Shown: piece by piece, positions 11,424 through 22,117 of the stretch | Numbering within the stretch: the first letter of the stretch is position 1 | Layout of the letters: every line of letters begins with the position of its first letter | Assembly (NCBI GenBank): GCA_025084515.1 | Contig: JAJAGP010000940.1 | Span: 124,001-188,000 of the forward strand | Source: Ancistrus triradiatus | Lineage: Eukaryota > Chordata > Actinopteri > Siluriformes > Loricariidae | Direction of reading: 5' to 3' | Length of the DNA stretch: 64,000 bases | Position numbers and translations under genes: made by a program | Notes under the pieces: model-generated | What the model saw: only the letters and a program-made list of their open reading frames with translations | What the model was told of the DNA's origin: nothing | Database searches by the model: none

Positions 11424-12382
11424 GGCACAATCAGTAAAGCAGAATGCACAGCACTGTTAATGAGGCCGCGATTGGAACATTTGCAGTGATAATGATACAA
11501 TCCAGGAAGCTAATGATTCACACGTGGCAGGCTGCAGCAGCTGATTTATTTAGGATTCAATCATTTCCAGAGGAAAGCGACGTCAGATCGGCTGCGTCTC
11601 TGCACACTCTGTGCTAATGACTCCCACTAATACCACAAATCAGCACAACCACTTCAGAGAATTAGCAGCAGCCGCTAATGGTGGTCCTGTTCGCTAATGG
11701 TGCCTTGCTTTCTCAAACGCGTCGGACTCGGTGCGTCTGCAGCGCTGTCTGGAACGATGACGTTTGTCTCATCAGAAGTCCATCAGAGCTGCGTCACGTC
11801 ATGGGGGTGGTGAACTGTGTCGTGAACGTTGGGAATGCCAGGACATGAGGGGTTGTAGTCAGAGCTGTTCGTCTCCTATCACAAATCATAAATGACTAAC
11901 TGGAAGAGAACTGTATGCTGGCCACTCCCCCAGATGTTTTCGTAGTTACACTTTGTGATTGACTTATATTTACAGACTCAGCCTCAGTCATTGTTCTTTT
12001 GACAATGTCGCAGTAGTTCTGTATTTGCAAATGCACTGGAAACATCTATAAAGTTGTATCTAACTACACTACAAAGTGTACATTTTTTTTAATCCTGATT
12101 TGCTGGGGAGGAAAAGGGTTGCGTGTGTTGTGTATGTGTCCATTAGAGCTTCAAAATGAAATGAATGGTTGCTGAATTCAGTGAGAAAAACTTACAAATG
12201 ATGCTTAAAACACTTTTTACTAGCCGCATTTACTGTCAAAACATACAGCAGAGTTTGGGAAAGGTCCTGATGAGACCAAGACATTTGGCAAGTGCTGTGT
12301 AAGAAAGCAGGGCATCGTTCAACTGCTTCTAGTTTAGCAGTCCACATGAACTCAATTCATACTGATTCAGAACGGGTTTCTA
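11421..12382. other. Unique-looking intronic sequence, candidate regulatory
   Basis: 11440-11830 is balanced in composition and rich in CTAATG/TAATGA-type motifs (11515, 11620, 11675, 11693). CRE-like half sites are present (GATGACG at 11757 and CACGTCATG near 11797). No reading frame or known repeat is seen. It could be a conserved non-coding element. 11830-12382 shows nothing specific. Confidence 0.3.
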
Positions 12383-12575
12383 CAGTGGTGTTTAAAAGTT
12401 TGTGAACCCCTTAGAATTTTCTCTATTTCTGACCTAAAGCATCATCAGATTTTCACACAAGTCCTAAAAGTAGATGAAGAGAACCCAGTTAAACAAATGA
12501 GGCAAAAATATTATACTTTGTCATTTATTTATTGAGGAAAATGATCCAATATTACATATTAGTGAGTGGCAAAAT
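12383..12575 (+). mobile_element. Tc1-A solo left terminal repeat
   Basis: The copy begins CAGTGGTGTTTAAAAGTTTG after TA and ends at GTGAGTGGCAAAA. It covers just the ~190-bp terminal arm of Tc1-A. Neither the transposase nor the other arm follows. Confidence 0.88.
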
Positions 12576-12740
12576 TTAAATTTAATGCCTTTTAAGTTTC
12601 ATTTTGAATGCTAATTGACAGTCCTAGTGCTCAGTGTGTTTATATTGAACGCATTTGTGCTGTTTAACGTCTATCTGATCAATGTTTGTTCGATTAACAA
12701 CTGTCGTTTTAACAATTATAATAAATTGTAATTGGAAATA

Positions 12741-14381
12741 CAGTGCCTTGCAAAAGTATTCGACCCCTTTGAACTTGTCAACCTTTTGCCACATCTCAGG
12801 CTTCAAACATAAAGATATGAAATTGTAATTTTTTGAGAAGAATCAACAAGTGGGACACAATCATGAAGTGAAACGAAATTTATTAGATATTTTAAACTTT
12901 TTTTAGAAATAAAACCTGAAAAGTGGGGGCGTGTCAAAATTATTCGACCCCTTTACTTTCAGTGCACAGCAAACTCACTCCAGAAGTCAGTGAGGATCTC
13001 TGAATGATCCAATGTTGACTCTAAATGGACTGATGATGATAAATAGAATCCACCTGTGTGTAATCAAGTCTCCGTATAAATGGCACATGCTATGTGATAG
13101 TCTCAGAGTTACTGTTTAAAGCGCAGAGAGCATCATGAAGACCAAGGAACACACCAGGCAGAGTCGAGATACTGTTGTGGAGAAGTTTAAAGCCGGATTT
13201 GGATACAAAAAAAATTTCCAAAGCGTTTTTAAACATCTCAAGGAGCTCTGTGCTCAAGCGATATCATATTGAAATGGAAGGAGTATCAGACCACCGCAAA
13301 TCTACCAAGACGGTCCTCTAAACCTTCAGCTCAAACAAAGGAGAAAGACTGATCAGAGAATGCAGCCAAGAGGCCCATGATCACTCTTGGATGAACTGCA
13401 AGAGATCTACAGCGGAGAGGTGGGAGAGACTCTGTCCATAGGACAACAATCAGTCATGCATGCAAAATCTGGCCTTTATGGAAGAGTGGACAAGAAGAAA
13501 GCCATTTCTCAAAGAATCCATAAAAAGTTTGTCACACCCAGCCCCGCGCCTTCGCGCCCAAGCCAAAGACCGGGGAGGACACACAAACATGTGGAAGAAG
13601 GTGGCATAATGCAAAAAACGTTATGTTTGGCATAAAGCAACACAGCTCATCACCCTGAACGCAGCCATCCCCCTGTCCAAACATGGTGGTGGCAGCATCA
13701 TGGTTTGGGCCTGCTTTCTTCAGCAGGGACAGGGAAGATGGTTACAATTGATGGAAGATGTATAGAGGCCAAATACAGGACCATTCTGGAAGAAAAACCT
13801 GTTAGAGTCTGCAAAAGACCTGAGACTCAAGACGGAGATTTATCTATCCAACAAGAGCCAATGATCCAAAAACATAAAGCAAAATCTACAAATAAACGTA
13901 TCCAGGTGTGTTAGAATGGCCAAGTCAAAGTCCAGCCAGACAATTTAGCCTGAATCCAATCGAGAATCTGTGGAAAGAGCTGAAAACTGCTGTTCACAAA
14001 CGCTTCTCCATCCAAACTCACTGAGCTCCAGCTGTTTTGTAAGGAAGAATGGGCAAAAATTTCATTCTCTCGAGTGTGCCAAACCTGATAGAGGACATGC
14101 CCCAAAGCGACTTGCAACTGTAATCGCAGCAAAAGGTGGCGCTACAAGTATTAACGCAAGGGGGCGCGAATAATTTTTGCCACGCCCCACTTTTCAGTTT
14201 TTTATTTCTAAGAAAAGTTTAAAATATCCAATAAATTTAGTTCCACTTCCCGATTGTGTCCCACTTGTTGTTGATTCTTCAAAAAAAAAAAATTACAATT
14301 TCATATCTGTATGTTTAAAGCCTGAAATGTGGCAAAAGGTTGAAAAGTTCAAGGGGCCGAAATACTTTTGCAAGGGCACTG
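12741..14381 (+). mobile_element. Tc1-B, full-length but decayed
   Basis: A 1,641-bp Tc1-like element flanked by TA on both sides (12739-12740 and 14382-14383). The left end CAGTGCCTTGCAAAAGTATT pairs with the right end AATACTTTTGCAAGGGCACT. Long inner repeats (GGGACACAATC with GATTGTGTCCC, and GTGGGGGCGTG with CACGCCCCAC) make arms of about 200 bp. The transposase is on the same strand as khdrbs3. It inserted into the R repeat, whose other copy at 51.2 kb lacks it. Confidence 0.93.
13135..14173 (+). pseudogene. Tc1-B transposase, multiply broken
   Basis: The start MKTKEHTRQSRDTVVEKFKA is intact at 13135, followed by a GFGYKK-type helix-turn-helix. Then come LYGRVDKKKA, KHGGGSIMVWAC around 13684-13715, and the C-terminal sequence RLATVIAAKGGATSI ending near 14173. 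Stops and frameshifts occur throughout, so no frame stays open longer than about 80 codons. The family is the DD34E Tc1 group whose members start MK(T/N)KEHT. The copy cannot be active. Confidence 0.9.
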
Positions 14382-14885
14382 TAAAATTCTGAACTCCAGA
14401 CCATTGCGGTTGTAAACAGCTATTGAATTCAACAATCCAATCAAACGCTGCGGATTCCACAAACCGAGATGGACGTTAGAGCTAAGACAGAAGTCGGTCA
14501 TTTATGGCTGTCTGTGTGTGCCTACCTTACCAGTCCATGTGCTTGCTTGCTTTATAGCTAGAGGGACTGTTCTAACTCGGTTGATGTGTGTTTAGAGACA
14601 TTTTTGTGTAAGTTACTCATGTTTGTGTGGATGACTTTCCTCTACTTATTGTTTACCAAGCGGCAAATGGTGTTCATAAGTGTATTTTTCCTGTCCTATT
14701 GTAAGTAGTACTCCTTATTTGTCCCCCAATACCTGTATCTGTATATTCTCTCTAACCTGTAGGCTATTATAAAACTGGTTCACATTCAGTCATTGAGTCT
14801 CTGGTTCACCTGACTGATCTTCCATATTGTTTGTAATACTGTCTATCAATGCATTTTGGCTTCAGTCAAAAAAAAAGTATCAGGT

Positions 14886-15641
14886 CCATCATTTTCAGCG
14901 GTATCTATGCTGAATTAATCTATCATTTGCACTTTTTCTTTTGAAAATACCTTAATTTATATTGCAGTAGCATAAAAAGACTGTGACTATATGTCTATTT
15001 CAGTCAACATCATGTTTTACAGAACATAATGTGGTCATTGAATGGCGGATACCTGTACAGTACATGAGAAATATAAAGCGTACTGAGCTGCTATTGTTCC
15101 TGCTTGTGAGTCTGTGCTGAACAATTGTACTTGAGACTTTGTGTACATCCTACTGTACACAATAGAAAAGAAAAGCTAATTAAATATATTATACAGAGCT
15201 TACTGGCAATTGGTTTTGTTTTTGTTCCTTCTAAAGGAACTAAACCCTGGAGGGTGGGAATTCCTGATGAATGTGCAGGAGCCAAACATCTGGATTTTGT
15301 GCGTTTTGTTTACTGTGTTATACCGGTTTGCATAGAATTGAAAAACGTGTGGCTTGTTGCTCTCTCTTCTGCAGTAGCTCCTGTGTCGCTCTGTAATGTA
15401 ACTGAGGCGTGATTGGAAAAACTTGAACAGGCCAAATGAAAAATGTAGAAAGTAAACACACCAAAAAACGTTCAGGACAACAGTATTGTGTTGTATATTG
15501 TGTTATTTGGAATTAATATTGACTCACATTGGTGCAGTTGCTAGAATAAACTGATGGAGTAAATGCTACCTTGTTGGCTTTCCTGTAAATAAACATCATT
15601 ACTCTCGAGGACTGAGAGACAACACAACTGAGATCGGGTGC

Positions 15642-15674
<33 letters not shown>

Positions 15675-15858
15675 GCCCTTGTGAAAGTGTGAATTTCAAT
15701 TTGCGAGCGAGCGCCTCTGTTTTTCACCGTGCAGAGATGAAAGAGATTAACCTTCACACTCCTTGTCATCTGTTTACTCTCAGGCGAGCCGGCCATCTAG
15801 CTCCTGACCACTCAAGGTCAAACACCTAAGTTCCACACACACACACACACACACACAC
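14886..15858. other. Intronic sequence with dinucleotide runs
   Basis: A (GT)14 run lies at 15643-15671 and a (CA)n run at 15834-15858. The intervening text is unassigned and shows no exon. Confidence 0.4.
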
Positions 15859-16055
15859 AACTGGAAAACATGTTTTGGGGACTTGCCATAGCCATAATGA
15901 TTACTGTGGCTAATTAATGCTACACCTACACCTAACCCTAACCTTAACCTCAGTAATTTAAATCAGATCTTCTGGTTCTTCAAATGTAAGTAGCAGTTTC
16001 TGTAAAAAAACAGTTTTTCTCATGGGGACCAGCTAAATGTCCCCACAAGGCAAAA
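15859..16055 (+). repeat. Interspersed repeat with GGGGACTTGCCATAG and GGGGACC ends
   Basis: The stretch from TTTTGGGGACTTGCCATAG through CCTAACCCTAACCTTAACC to CTCATGGGGACCAGCTAAATG resembles a common fish interspersed repeat with GGGGACC-containing ends. The CCCTAACCCTAA words are part of this repeat, not telomeric DNA. Confidence 0.55.
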
Positions 16056-16069
16056 AAGTCAGATCTTTC

Positions 16070-16120
16070 TATCCTCCAAAAGTATTGGGAGACAAACCCA
16101 CATATGGCCAAAAGTAGTAT
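16070..16120 (+). repeat. Isolated monomer of the 18.1-kb minisatellite
   Basis: CCAAAAGTATTGGGAGACAA then ACCCACATATGGCCAAAAGT is one unit plus part of the next. It is the same as the monomer tandemly repeated at 18145-18486, 2 kb away. Confidence 0.8.
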
Positions 16121-16230
16121 AAATCTGGCCCACACGCACATTTGTTTGTTTATTTGGTTTATTTAACATCACTATCAGCATCAGTGGCCATTTCAGCGAC
16201 ACACACAAGGTTACATCAAGACTAGTCATA

Positions 16231-17697
16231 CAGTGGGGCAAAAAAGTATTTAGTCACGTTGTAGGATTTTTAAAGAATTTAATTGTAAATTATGCTGGAA
16301 AATAAGTATTTGGTCAATAGTAAAAGTTCAACTCAGTACTTTGTAACATAACCTTTGTTGGCAATGACAGAGGTCAAACGTTTCCTGTAAGTATTCAGCA
16401 GGTTTGCACACACTGTAGCTGCTATTTTGGCCCATTCCTCCATGCAGATGCAGAGCAGTGATGTTTTGGGGCAACACGGACTTTCAACTCCCTCCACAAA
16501 TTTTCTTTGGGGCTGAGGTCTGGAGACTGGCTAGGCCACTCCAGGACCTTGAAATGCTTTTTACGGAGCCACTCCTTCGTTGGTCCGAGCAGGGTGTTTG
16601 GGATCATTGTTCATGCTGGAAGCCCCCAGCCATTGTTCCATCTTCAATGCTCTCACTGATGGAAGGAGGAGGTTGTGACTTTTGACCTTAGAATCTCTCG
16701 ATACATGGCCATATTCATTCTTCCTTTAACACGGGTCAGTCATTTCTGTCCCCTCTGCAGGAAAAACAGCCCAAAGCATGATGTTTCCACCCCCATACTT
16801 CACAGTAGGTATGGCGCAAACGCAGAATTCTTCTTCCTCAAAACACGATGAGTTGAGTTTTTTACCTGTAAAAGTTCTACTTTGGTTTCATCTGATCCAC
16901 ATGATATTCTTTCCCAATCCTCTTCTGGATCATCCATCTGCTCTCTGGCCAAAACATTCAGAAGGGCCTGGTACATGTACTGGCTTAAGCCAGGGGGACC
17001 ATGCCTGGCCCACTGCAGGATCTGAGTCCCTCTCGGTGTAGTGTGTTACTCATGGTAGCCTTGTTACTTTGGTCCCCAGCTCTCTGCAGGTCATTCATCA
17101 GGTCCCTCCGTGTAGTTCTGGGATTTTTGCTGACCATTCTCATGATCATTTTGACCCCATGGGATGAGATCTTGCGTGGGGTCCCAGATCGAGGGAGATT
17201 ATCAATGGTCTTGTATGTCTTACAATTGCTCCCACAGTGGATTTATTCACAATAGCCTGCTTGCCTATTGTAGATTCACTCTTCCCAGCCTGGTGCAGGT
17301 CTACAAATTTCTTCCTGTTGTCCTTCAACAGCTCTTTTGGTCTTGGCCATGATTGAGTTTGGAGTCTGACTGTTTGAGGCTGTGGACAGGTGTCTTTTAT
17401 ACAGAAAACAAGGTCAAACAGGTGCCATTAATACAGGTAACGATTGGAGGAGAGAAGAGCTTCTTAAAGAAGAAGTTATAGGTCTGTGAGAGCCAGAAAT
17501 CTTGCTTGTTTGTGGGTGAGCAAATACTTATTTTCTACCATGATTAACAATTAAATTCTTTCAAAATCCTACAATGTGATTTCCTGGATTTTTTTCTCAT
17601 TTTGTCTGTCATAGTTGAAGTGTAGCTATGATGAAAATTGCAGACCTCTCTCATCTTTCTAAGTAGGAGAACTTGTGCTATCAGTGGCAAAAAAAAG
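16231..17697 (-). mobile_element. Tc1-C copy 1
   Basis: The left end CAGTGGGGCAAAAAAGTATT follows TA (16229-16230). The right arm contains GCAAATACTTATTTTCTACC, AATCCTACAATGTGATTTCC and CTTTCTAAGTAGGAGAACTT. It ends near 17697 in a CAGTGGCAAAAAAAAGTG remnant that merges with a TA/CA microsatellite. The transposase is on the minus strand. The copy is about 1.47 kb, close to full length, but the terminal right bases are lost in the simple repeat. Confidence 0.9.
16333..17350 (-). pseudogene. Tc1-C transposase, broken
   Basis: The minus strand starts MAKTKELLKDNRKKFVDLHQ at 17350, then AGKSESTIGKQ as the first helix-turn-helix. The C-terminus shows TKEWLRKKHFKVLEWPSQSP followed by DLSPKENLWRELKVRV, and ends RLTSVIANKGYVTKY with a stop at 16333-16335. 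The NPIE-type Glu motif is SPKE here. Several frameshifts and internal losses (for example near 16600, where the second Asp motif is missing) make it inactive. Confidence 0.88.
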
Positions 17698-17792
17698 TGA
17701 ATTTTATATATATGTATATATATATAATTATTCACTTTTTTTATATATACACATATACACACACACACACACACGCGCACACACACACAATT
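17698..17792 (+). repeat. (TA)n/(CA)n compound microsatellite
   Basis: TATATATATGTATATATATA and then a CACACACGCGCAC run directly abut the damaged Tc1-C right end. Confidence 0.9.
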
Positions 17793-18144
17793 GCTCAATT
17801 ACTACGAAATATTTAGACCAACCTTTCCAATTCACCCTGCAGCTACTCTTTCACCAGACCTGTTTATAGATGTATCTCATTGTCTTCTTGTTCAGTTTGC
17901 TTTATGGACTACTCACAGCTTAATTTCTGCTACTCTATAAATATATTGATAGCACTGATGTCACTGTTATGTTGCCTGTTTGCCATGTTGGTATGTTGGT
18001 GAGTCTGTATTAAGTGTAGAAGCAACTTTGCTTGTGTTGCAGCTATGCAAGAATTAGCTACTCAATGGCACATAAATCATATTGCCTTGTACTTGTTTAA
18101 CAGGATGTGTTTCTCTCTGTCTTGCTATCTCAAAAAACCACATG
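17793..18144. other. Intronic sequence, no element recognised
   Basis: Nothing beyond ordinary AT-rich intron text is seen. Confidence 0.4.
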
Positions 18145-18486
18145 TGACTAAAAGTATTGGGACACAAAAGCCACAGGTGGCCAAAAGTATTGAGTCACAA
18201 ACCCACATGTGGCCAAAAGTATTGGGATTCAAACCCACGTGGCCAAAAATATTGAGTCTCAAACCCACGTGGCTAAAAGTATTAGGTCACAAACCCACGT
18301 GGTCAAAAGTGTTGGGACATAATTTCACATGTGGCCAAACATATTGGGACACAAACCCACATATGGCCAAAAGTATTGGGACACAAATCGACATGGCCAA
18401 AATTATTGGGACCCAAACCCACGTGGCCAGAAGTATTGGGTCACAAACCTACATGTGGCCAAAAGTATTGGGACACAAACTCACAT
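18145..18486 (+). repeat. 12-copy minisatellite, 30/32/33-bp unit
   Basis: The unit is GGCCAAAAGTATTGGGACAC then AAACCCACATGT. Starts of the AAAG core are at 18151, 18184, 18216, 18246, 18276, 18306, 18338, 18370, 18400, 18430 and 18462, with a diverged first unit. Spacings are 33, 32 or 30. The 30-bp units have CCCACGTGG where the 32-bp units have CCCACATGTGG, a two-base AT difference. Several frames stay open through it (Trp/Pro/Lys/Val-rich), which follows from the unit lacking stops. Confidence 0.93.
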
Positions 18487-18590
18487 TATCATTATTATTA
18501 CTATTATTATTATTATTATTACCTTTAGTTTGTCATTCTTCTTCTTTTTCTTCTTATTGTTATTGTTGTTGTTGTAGTAGTTGTAAAAAT
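18487..18590 (+). repeat. (ATT)n and (TTC)/(TTG)n trinucleotide runs
   Basis: Trinucleotide runs directly follow the minisatellite: TTATTATTATT, then TTCTTCTT, then GTTGTTGTTG. Confidence 0.9.
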
Positions 18591-18796
18591 AGTCTCTACT
18601 CATTGTGACCTTCATAAGCTCTCTGCAGTGAGTGAATGAGTGAAGTGTAGGTGAGTGTGTGTGTGTGAACTCTGTGTTCTGGACGAGTGTATCCTCACCC
18701 CGGAACACACCAAGCTTCATATCAATTAGCTTATCGATTTCAGAGTTTTCTCTCCCCTGCAATACAAAGCTTTCAGTGTAATCCGATCAATCTAGC

Positions 18797-18799
<3 letters not shown>

Positions 18800-18837
<38 letters not shown>

Positions 18838-18880
18838 CTCTTTCCCTCTCTCTCTTTGTCTTTCTGTCTCTTTCTCTCTC
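18800..18880 (+). repeat. (TC)n microsatellite
   Basis: A CT/TC run of about 16 units is followed by less regular CT-rich sequence. Confidence 0.92.
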
Positions 18881-19179
18881 CCGGCTTTAAAAAGACGAAC
18901 AGAGTCAATGAGGCAGGGTCTATTAGTGGTGCTGCATTATTTAGCAGCTGTTCATGGGGAGAAGAGCTTCATCAGTTCAGATAAATGAGGAGACAGAACG
19001 ATGCGCTGCTCTCTCTGTGGACTTTGCTGTGTCGATGTTTGAAAGAGAAAATTGTATAGAGTCTGCTTGCATTTGCAGTCTCATTGTATTGTGTTTGTGA
19101 AAATTGCGGTGGTGTCGTTTTGGCAAAAGTTTGCCAATACATGAATAGCACATCTAAATGTGCTTACGTTTTCAATTAG
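18881..19179. other. Intronic sequence, no element recognised
   Basis: No coding or repeat features were recognised. Confidence 0.4.
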
Positions 19180-19335
19180 TCCTGAGGCAGACCATCTTAT
19201 CCAGAGCTGATACAATTCTAAAAGGTACAAACTGAACAATTGGGGACTTAGGATTTTGTGCAACAATTGCAGGGCATGAACCCTGGATCTTTGGGTCAGC
19301 AGTCCACTACCTTAATCACTGTGACACCAGTCAAA
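19180..19335 (-). mobile_element. S2 tRNA-derived SINE, old copy
   Basis: CATCTTATCCAGAGCTGATA at the left and GGGCATGAACCCTGGATC then CTACCTTAATCACTGTGAC at the right match, in reverse, the tail and tRNA-like head of the S2 SINE at 39777-39972. The copy is diverged. Confidence 0.65.
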
Positions 19336-19564
19336 CACTGAGTATGGAACTTATTCCAGTATAGGAGGAATTAATATGGAGCTGGCATCTGGATTTAGGT
19401 GTGTAAGGCAGGAACTTTGGCACACACACTTTATATTGGTCTACATATTATTCACATTTTTAAATATGTTCTCTCTCTGTTACTATTTATAGCTCTGTGT
19501 ATTTAAAACTATTACTATACACTTATTACTTAGATCATTTAATTCTTACAGACACATACTACAA

Positions 19565-19806
19565 CCCAAGGAGGATGGGTCCCTTTTTGAGTTCCTCTTA
19601 TAAATGTTTATCAAGTTTTCCTTTCCTTGTTGCCCTAGGCTTGCTCATTTGGGATTAAAAGAAAGAATATGAATTGTTAAGTTGTTTTGAGGGACAATGT
19701 TCACTGTAAAAAGCGCTTAATGAAATAAATCTGAAAAACTTTTTCACTTTGACTTTAAAAGGGGCACACTGGAGGACACTAATTGACCTAACACACTTCT
19801 TTGGAA
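19565..19806 (-). mobile_element. S3 repeat fragment followed by S1 tail piece
   Basis: CCCAAGGAGGATGGGTCCCT, TGCCCTAGGCTTGCTCATTT and AAAAAGCGCTTAATGAAATA match, in reverse, the S3 repeat seen at 33115. From 19750 a short GGGGCACACTGGAGGACACT and AATTGACCTAACACAC piece is an S1 SINE tail. Confidence 0.65.
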
Positions 19807-19836
19807 TTGGAAACAAACAGTTATAAAACCCATTTA

Positions 19837-20978
19837 GGATTTTATATTTCTGCGATTAAATATGACTAAAACATCATCAAGATTTTCACACAAGTCCTAA
19901 AAGTAGATAAAGAGACCCAGTTAAACAAAATTATACTGGTCAGTATTTATGAGGAAAATGATTCCAAATACATAATTAGTGAGTGGCAAAAGTTATGTGA
20001 ACCTCTAGGGATTTTAGCAGGTTAATTTGAAGGTGAAATTAGAGGGCAAGGTGGGTTTTCGCAATCAATGGGCTGGACAATCAGGTGTGATGGGCACCCT
20101 GTGTTATTTAAAGAAAACAGGGATCTATCAAAGTCTGCCCTATCATAAAACACGTTTGTGGAGGGGAAGGCTGGAAAAGGTTTACAAAACCATCTCCGAG
20201 AGGTTGGACGCCAATCCACAGTCAGAAAGATTGTGTACAAAGGAGGAAATTCAAGACCATTGTTTACCTCCCAAGGAGTGGTCGACCAACAAAGATCACC
20301 CAAAGAGGAAGGTGTGTAATAGTTGGTGTGAGTCACAAAGGACCCCAGTGGTACCTTCAAGGCAAAAACTGAGGCCTATCTTACATGGGCTAATTGCAAG
20401 GAGAAAGGCTCTGCTTTTCAAAAAGAACTTGCTGCCGTCTGCAGTTTGCTAAGTATGTGGACAAGGGCAGAACAGAAGACTTTTGGAGAATGTTTTGTTG
20501 ACGGATGAGACCAAATAGAACTTTTTGGTTGAAAAGAAAAAGCGTTAAGTTTGGAGATGGAAAACACTGCCATTCCAGCATAAAACCTTATCCCATATGT
20601 TTGAAACATGCCATCTGGGCAGGACGCTTGTCATCATTGATGGAACAATAATTCTGAAATTCTATCAGGAACAAATTAGAAAGGGAAAATGTCAGGACAT
20701 CGTCCATGAACTGATCTCAAGAGAGGGGGGTCATGCAGCAAGACAAACAACCATAAGCACACAAGGCGTTCTACCAAAAATGGTTAACTAAGAATAAAGT
20801 CATGTTTTGGAAAGTGGCAAGTCAAAGTCCCCCCTGACCATCCAATGGAATGTTGTGGAAGGACCTGAAGCGAGCAGTTAAACAGCAGTGTTGTGGAAAA
20901 CCTGATGTTGTTTTAGGTCTTATTTATGCAGAAATAGAGAAAATTCTAATGGATTCAAAAACTTTTAAGCACCCACTG
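19837..20978 (+). mobile_element. Tc1-A copy, + orientation, heavily mutated
   Basis: The left arm starts inside the terminal repeat (TTTTATATTTCTGCG) without its outermost bases. The right end reads CTTTTAAGCACCCACTG followed by TA (20979-20980). The transposase region is on the + strand. Recognisable parts include TTTGTGGAGGGGAAGGC, the GRPTK region near 20278-20300, the TRWDQ-like site near 20505 and a WKDLKRAV motif at 20858-20880. Many one-base insertions break the frame. The copy is about 1.14 kb, so parts of the left arm and C-terminal region are missing. Confidence 0.85.
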
Positions 20979-21462
20979 TATACGGCTTTACCATCCACTA
21001 TTTGCCTAAGGGAGACAGATTTAATATTCATGACCAAATGTTGTGCAAAGATCATGCCCCTCCCAAGATGCAGGCATATTCCATCCATGCATTTCACTGT
21101 CGTTCATTAGGAGGGTGATGAAGTCATTCTATTTGTGTAAATGACGTTTTTACTGTGAGAGTCAATGCAGGGCTTTTCAGTTTATGATAGTAGATTAGGG
21201 ATATGTAGGGTTGTGCCTGTGTGGGTGTTGTGATGTGTGTGAGTGTGTTACGTCATTTAGAGCAGCGTGTGCCCACATACTGCTTCATTGCGGCCCTAAA
21301 AATGAGACATTGAGGACTGGAGATGGAAAGCAGAAGAGTTAAAGATGAAAGAAAATAAACTCAGAATCCTGCTTCCTCCTAATCTATAATATAACTTATG
21401 GGGTAGTTTGTTTCTAACCGCTATCCAAAAAACTACCATTTAACCTGCTTTATACTTGCTAT

Positions 21463-21464
<2 letters not shown>
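20979..21464. other. Intronic sequence, no element recognised
   Basis: Ordinary intron text without an exon or known repeat. Confidence 0.4.

Positions 21465-21514
<50 letters not shown>
21465..21514 (+). repeat. (TA)25 run at a Tc1-A end
   Basis: A perfect AT/TA run directly precedes TGTGAACCCTTTAG of a Tc1-A copy, in the position where its outer terminal bases and TA target site should be. Confidence 0.93.
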
Positions 21515-21517
<3 letters not shown>

Positions 21518-22112
21518 AACCCTTTAGAAATTTCTATATTTCTGCATAAAACATCATCAGATTTTCACACAACTCCTAAAAGTAGACAAAAAAAATTATA
21601 CTTGGTCACTTATTTACTGAGTAAAATGATCCAATATTATATATTAGTGAGTGGAAAAAGTATGTGAACGGTTGCTTTCAGTATCTGGTGTGACCCCCCT
21701 GTGCAGCAATAACTGCAACTAAACATTTCCTGTAACTGTTGATCAGTCCTGCACACCGGCTTGGAGGACTTTTAGGCCATTCCTCTGTACAGAACAGCTT
21801 CAGCTCTGGGATGTTGGTGGGTTTCCTCAGATTAGCTGCTCGCTTCAGGTCCTTCCACAACATTTCCATTGGATTAAGGTCAGGACTTTGACTTGGCCAT
21901 TCCACACCATTAACTTTATTCTTCTTTAACCATTCTTTGGTAGAACGACTTGTGTGCTTAGGGTCGTTGTCTTGCTGCATGACCCACCTTCTCTTGAGAT
22001 TCAGTTCATGGACAGATGTCCTGACATTTTCCTTTAGAATTCTCTGATATCATTTAGAATTCATTGTTCCGTCAATGATTGCAAGCCGTCCTGGCCCAGA
22101 TGCAGCAAAACA
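21515..22112 (-). mobile_element. Tc1-A fragment, left arm plus transposase C-terminus
   Basis: The left arm starts at TGTGAACCCTTTAGAAA and is followed by the inverse-strand C-terminal half of the transposase. The minus strand reads MQQDNDPKHTSRSTKEWLKK, then WPSQSPDLNPMEMLWKDL and INSYRKCLVAVIAAQGGHTR, so the second Asp and the Glu of DD34E are intact. It stops at about 22112 within the SGPG loop; the N-terminal half and right arm are absent. This C-terminal part has one open frame of 100 codons, the best preserved in the window. Confidence 0.9.
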
Positions 22113-22117
22113 GCCAG

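Larger units (their letters stand above)
12640..14885 (+). repeat. R repeat copy 1, split by Tc1-B
   Basis: 12655-12738 matches 51187-51270 (shared AACAATTATAATAAATT). The stretch from 14522 matches 51281 onward (shared CTGTTCTAACTCGGTTGATG, then TATATTCTCTCTAACCT and AAACTGGTTCACATTCA) up to the final TCAGTC/TATCAGG part. Tc1-B sits between. About 140 bp right of it (14382-14521) has no clear match in the other copy. The family is unrecognised; no coding potential is seen. Confidence 0.7.

Noticed and set aside
15926..15950. CCTAACCCTAACCTTAACC as interstitial telomere repeat
   Set aside because: Only about two units, lying inside a known type of interspersed repeat.
18145..18486. Possible CRISPR-like array
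   Set aside because: Units are contiguous, with no unique spacers, and the genome is vertebrate.
18045..18608. 187-codon frame with repeated KSIGTQ/WPKVLGHKP units
   Set aside because: A minisatellite whose unit lacks stops. Several frames are open at once, with no conserved flanks.
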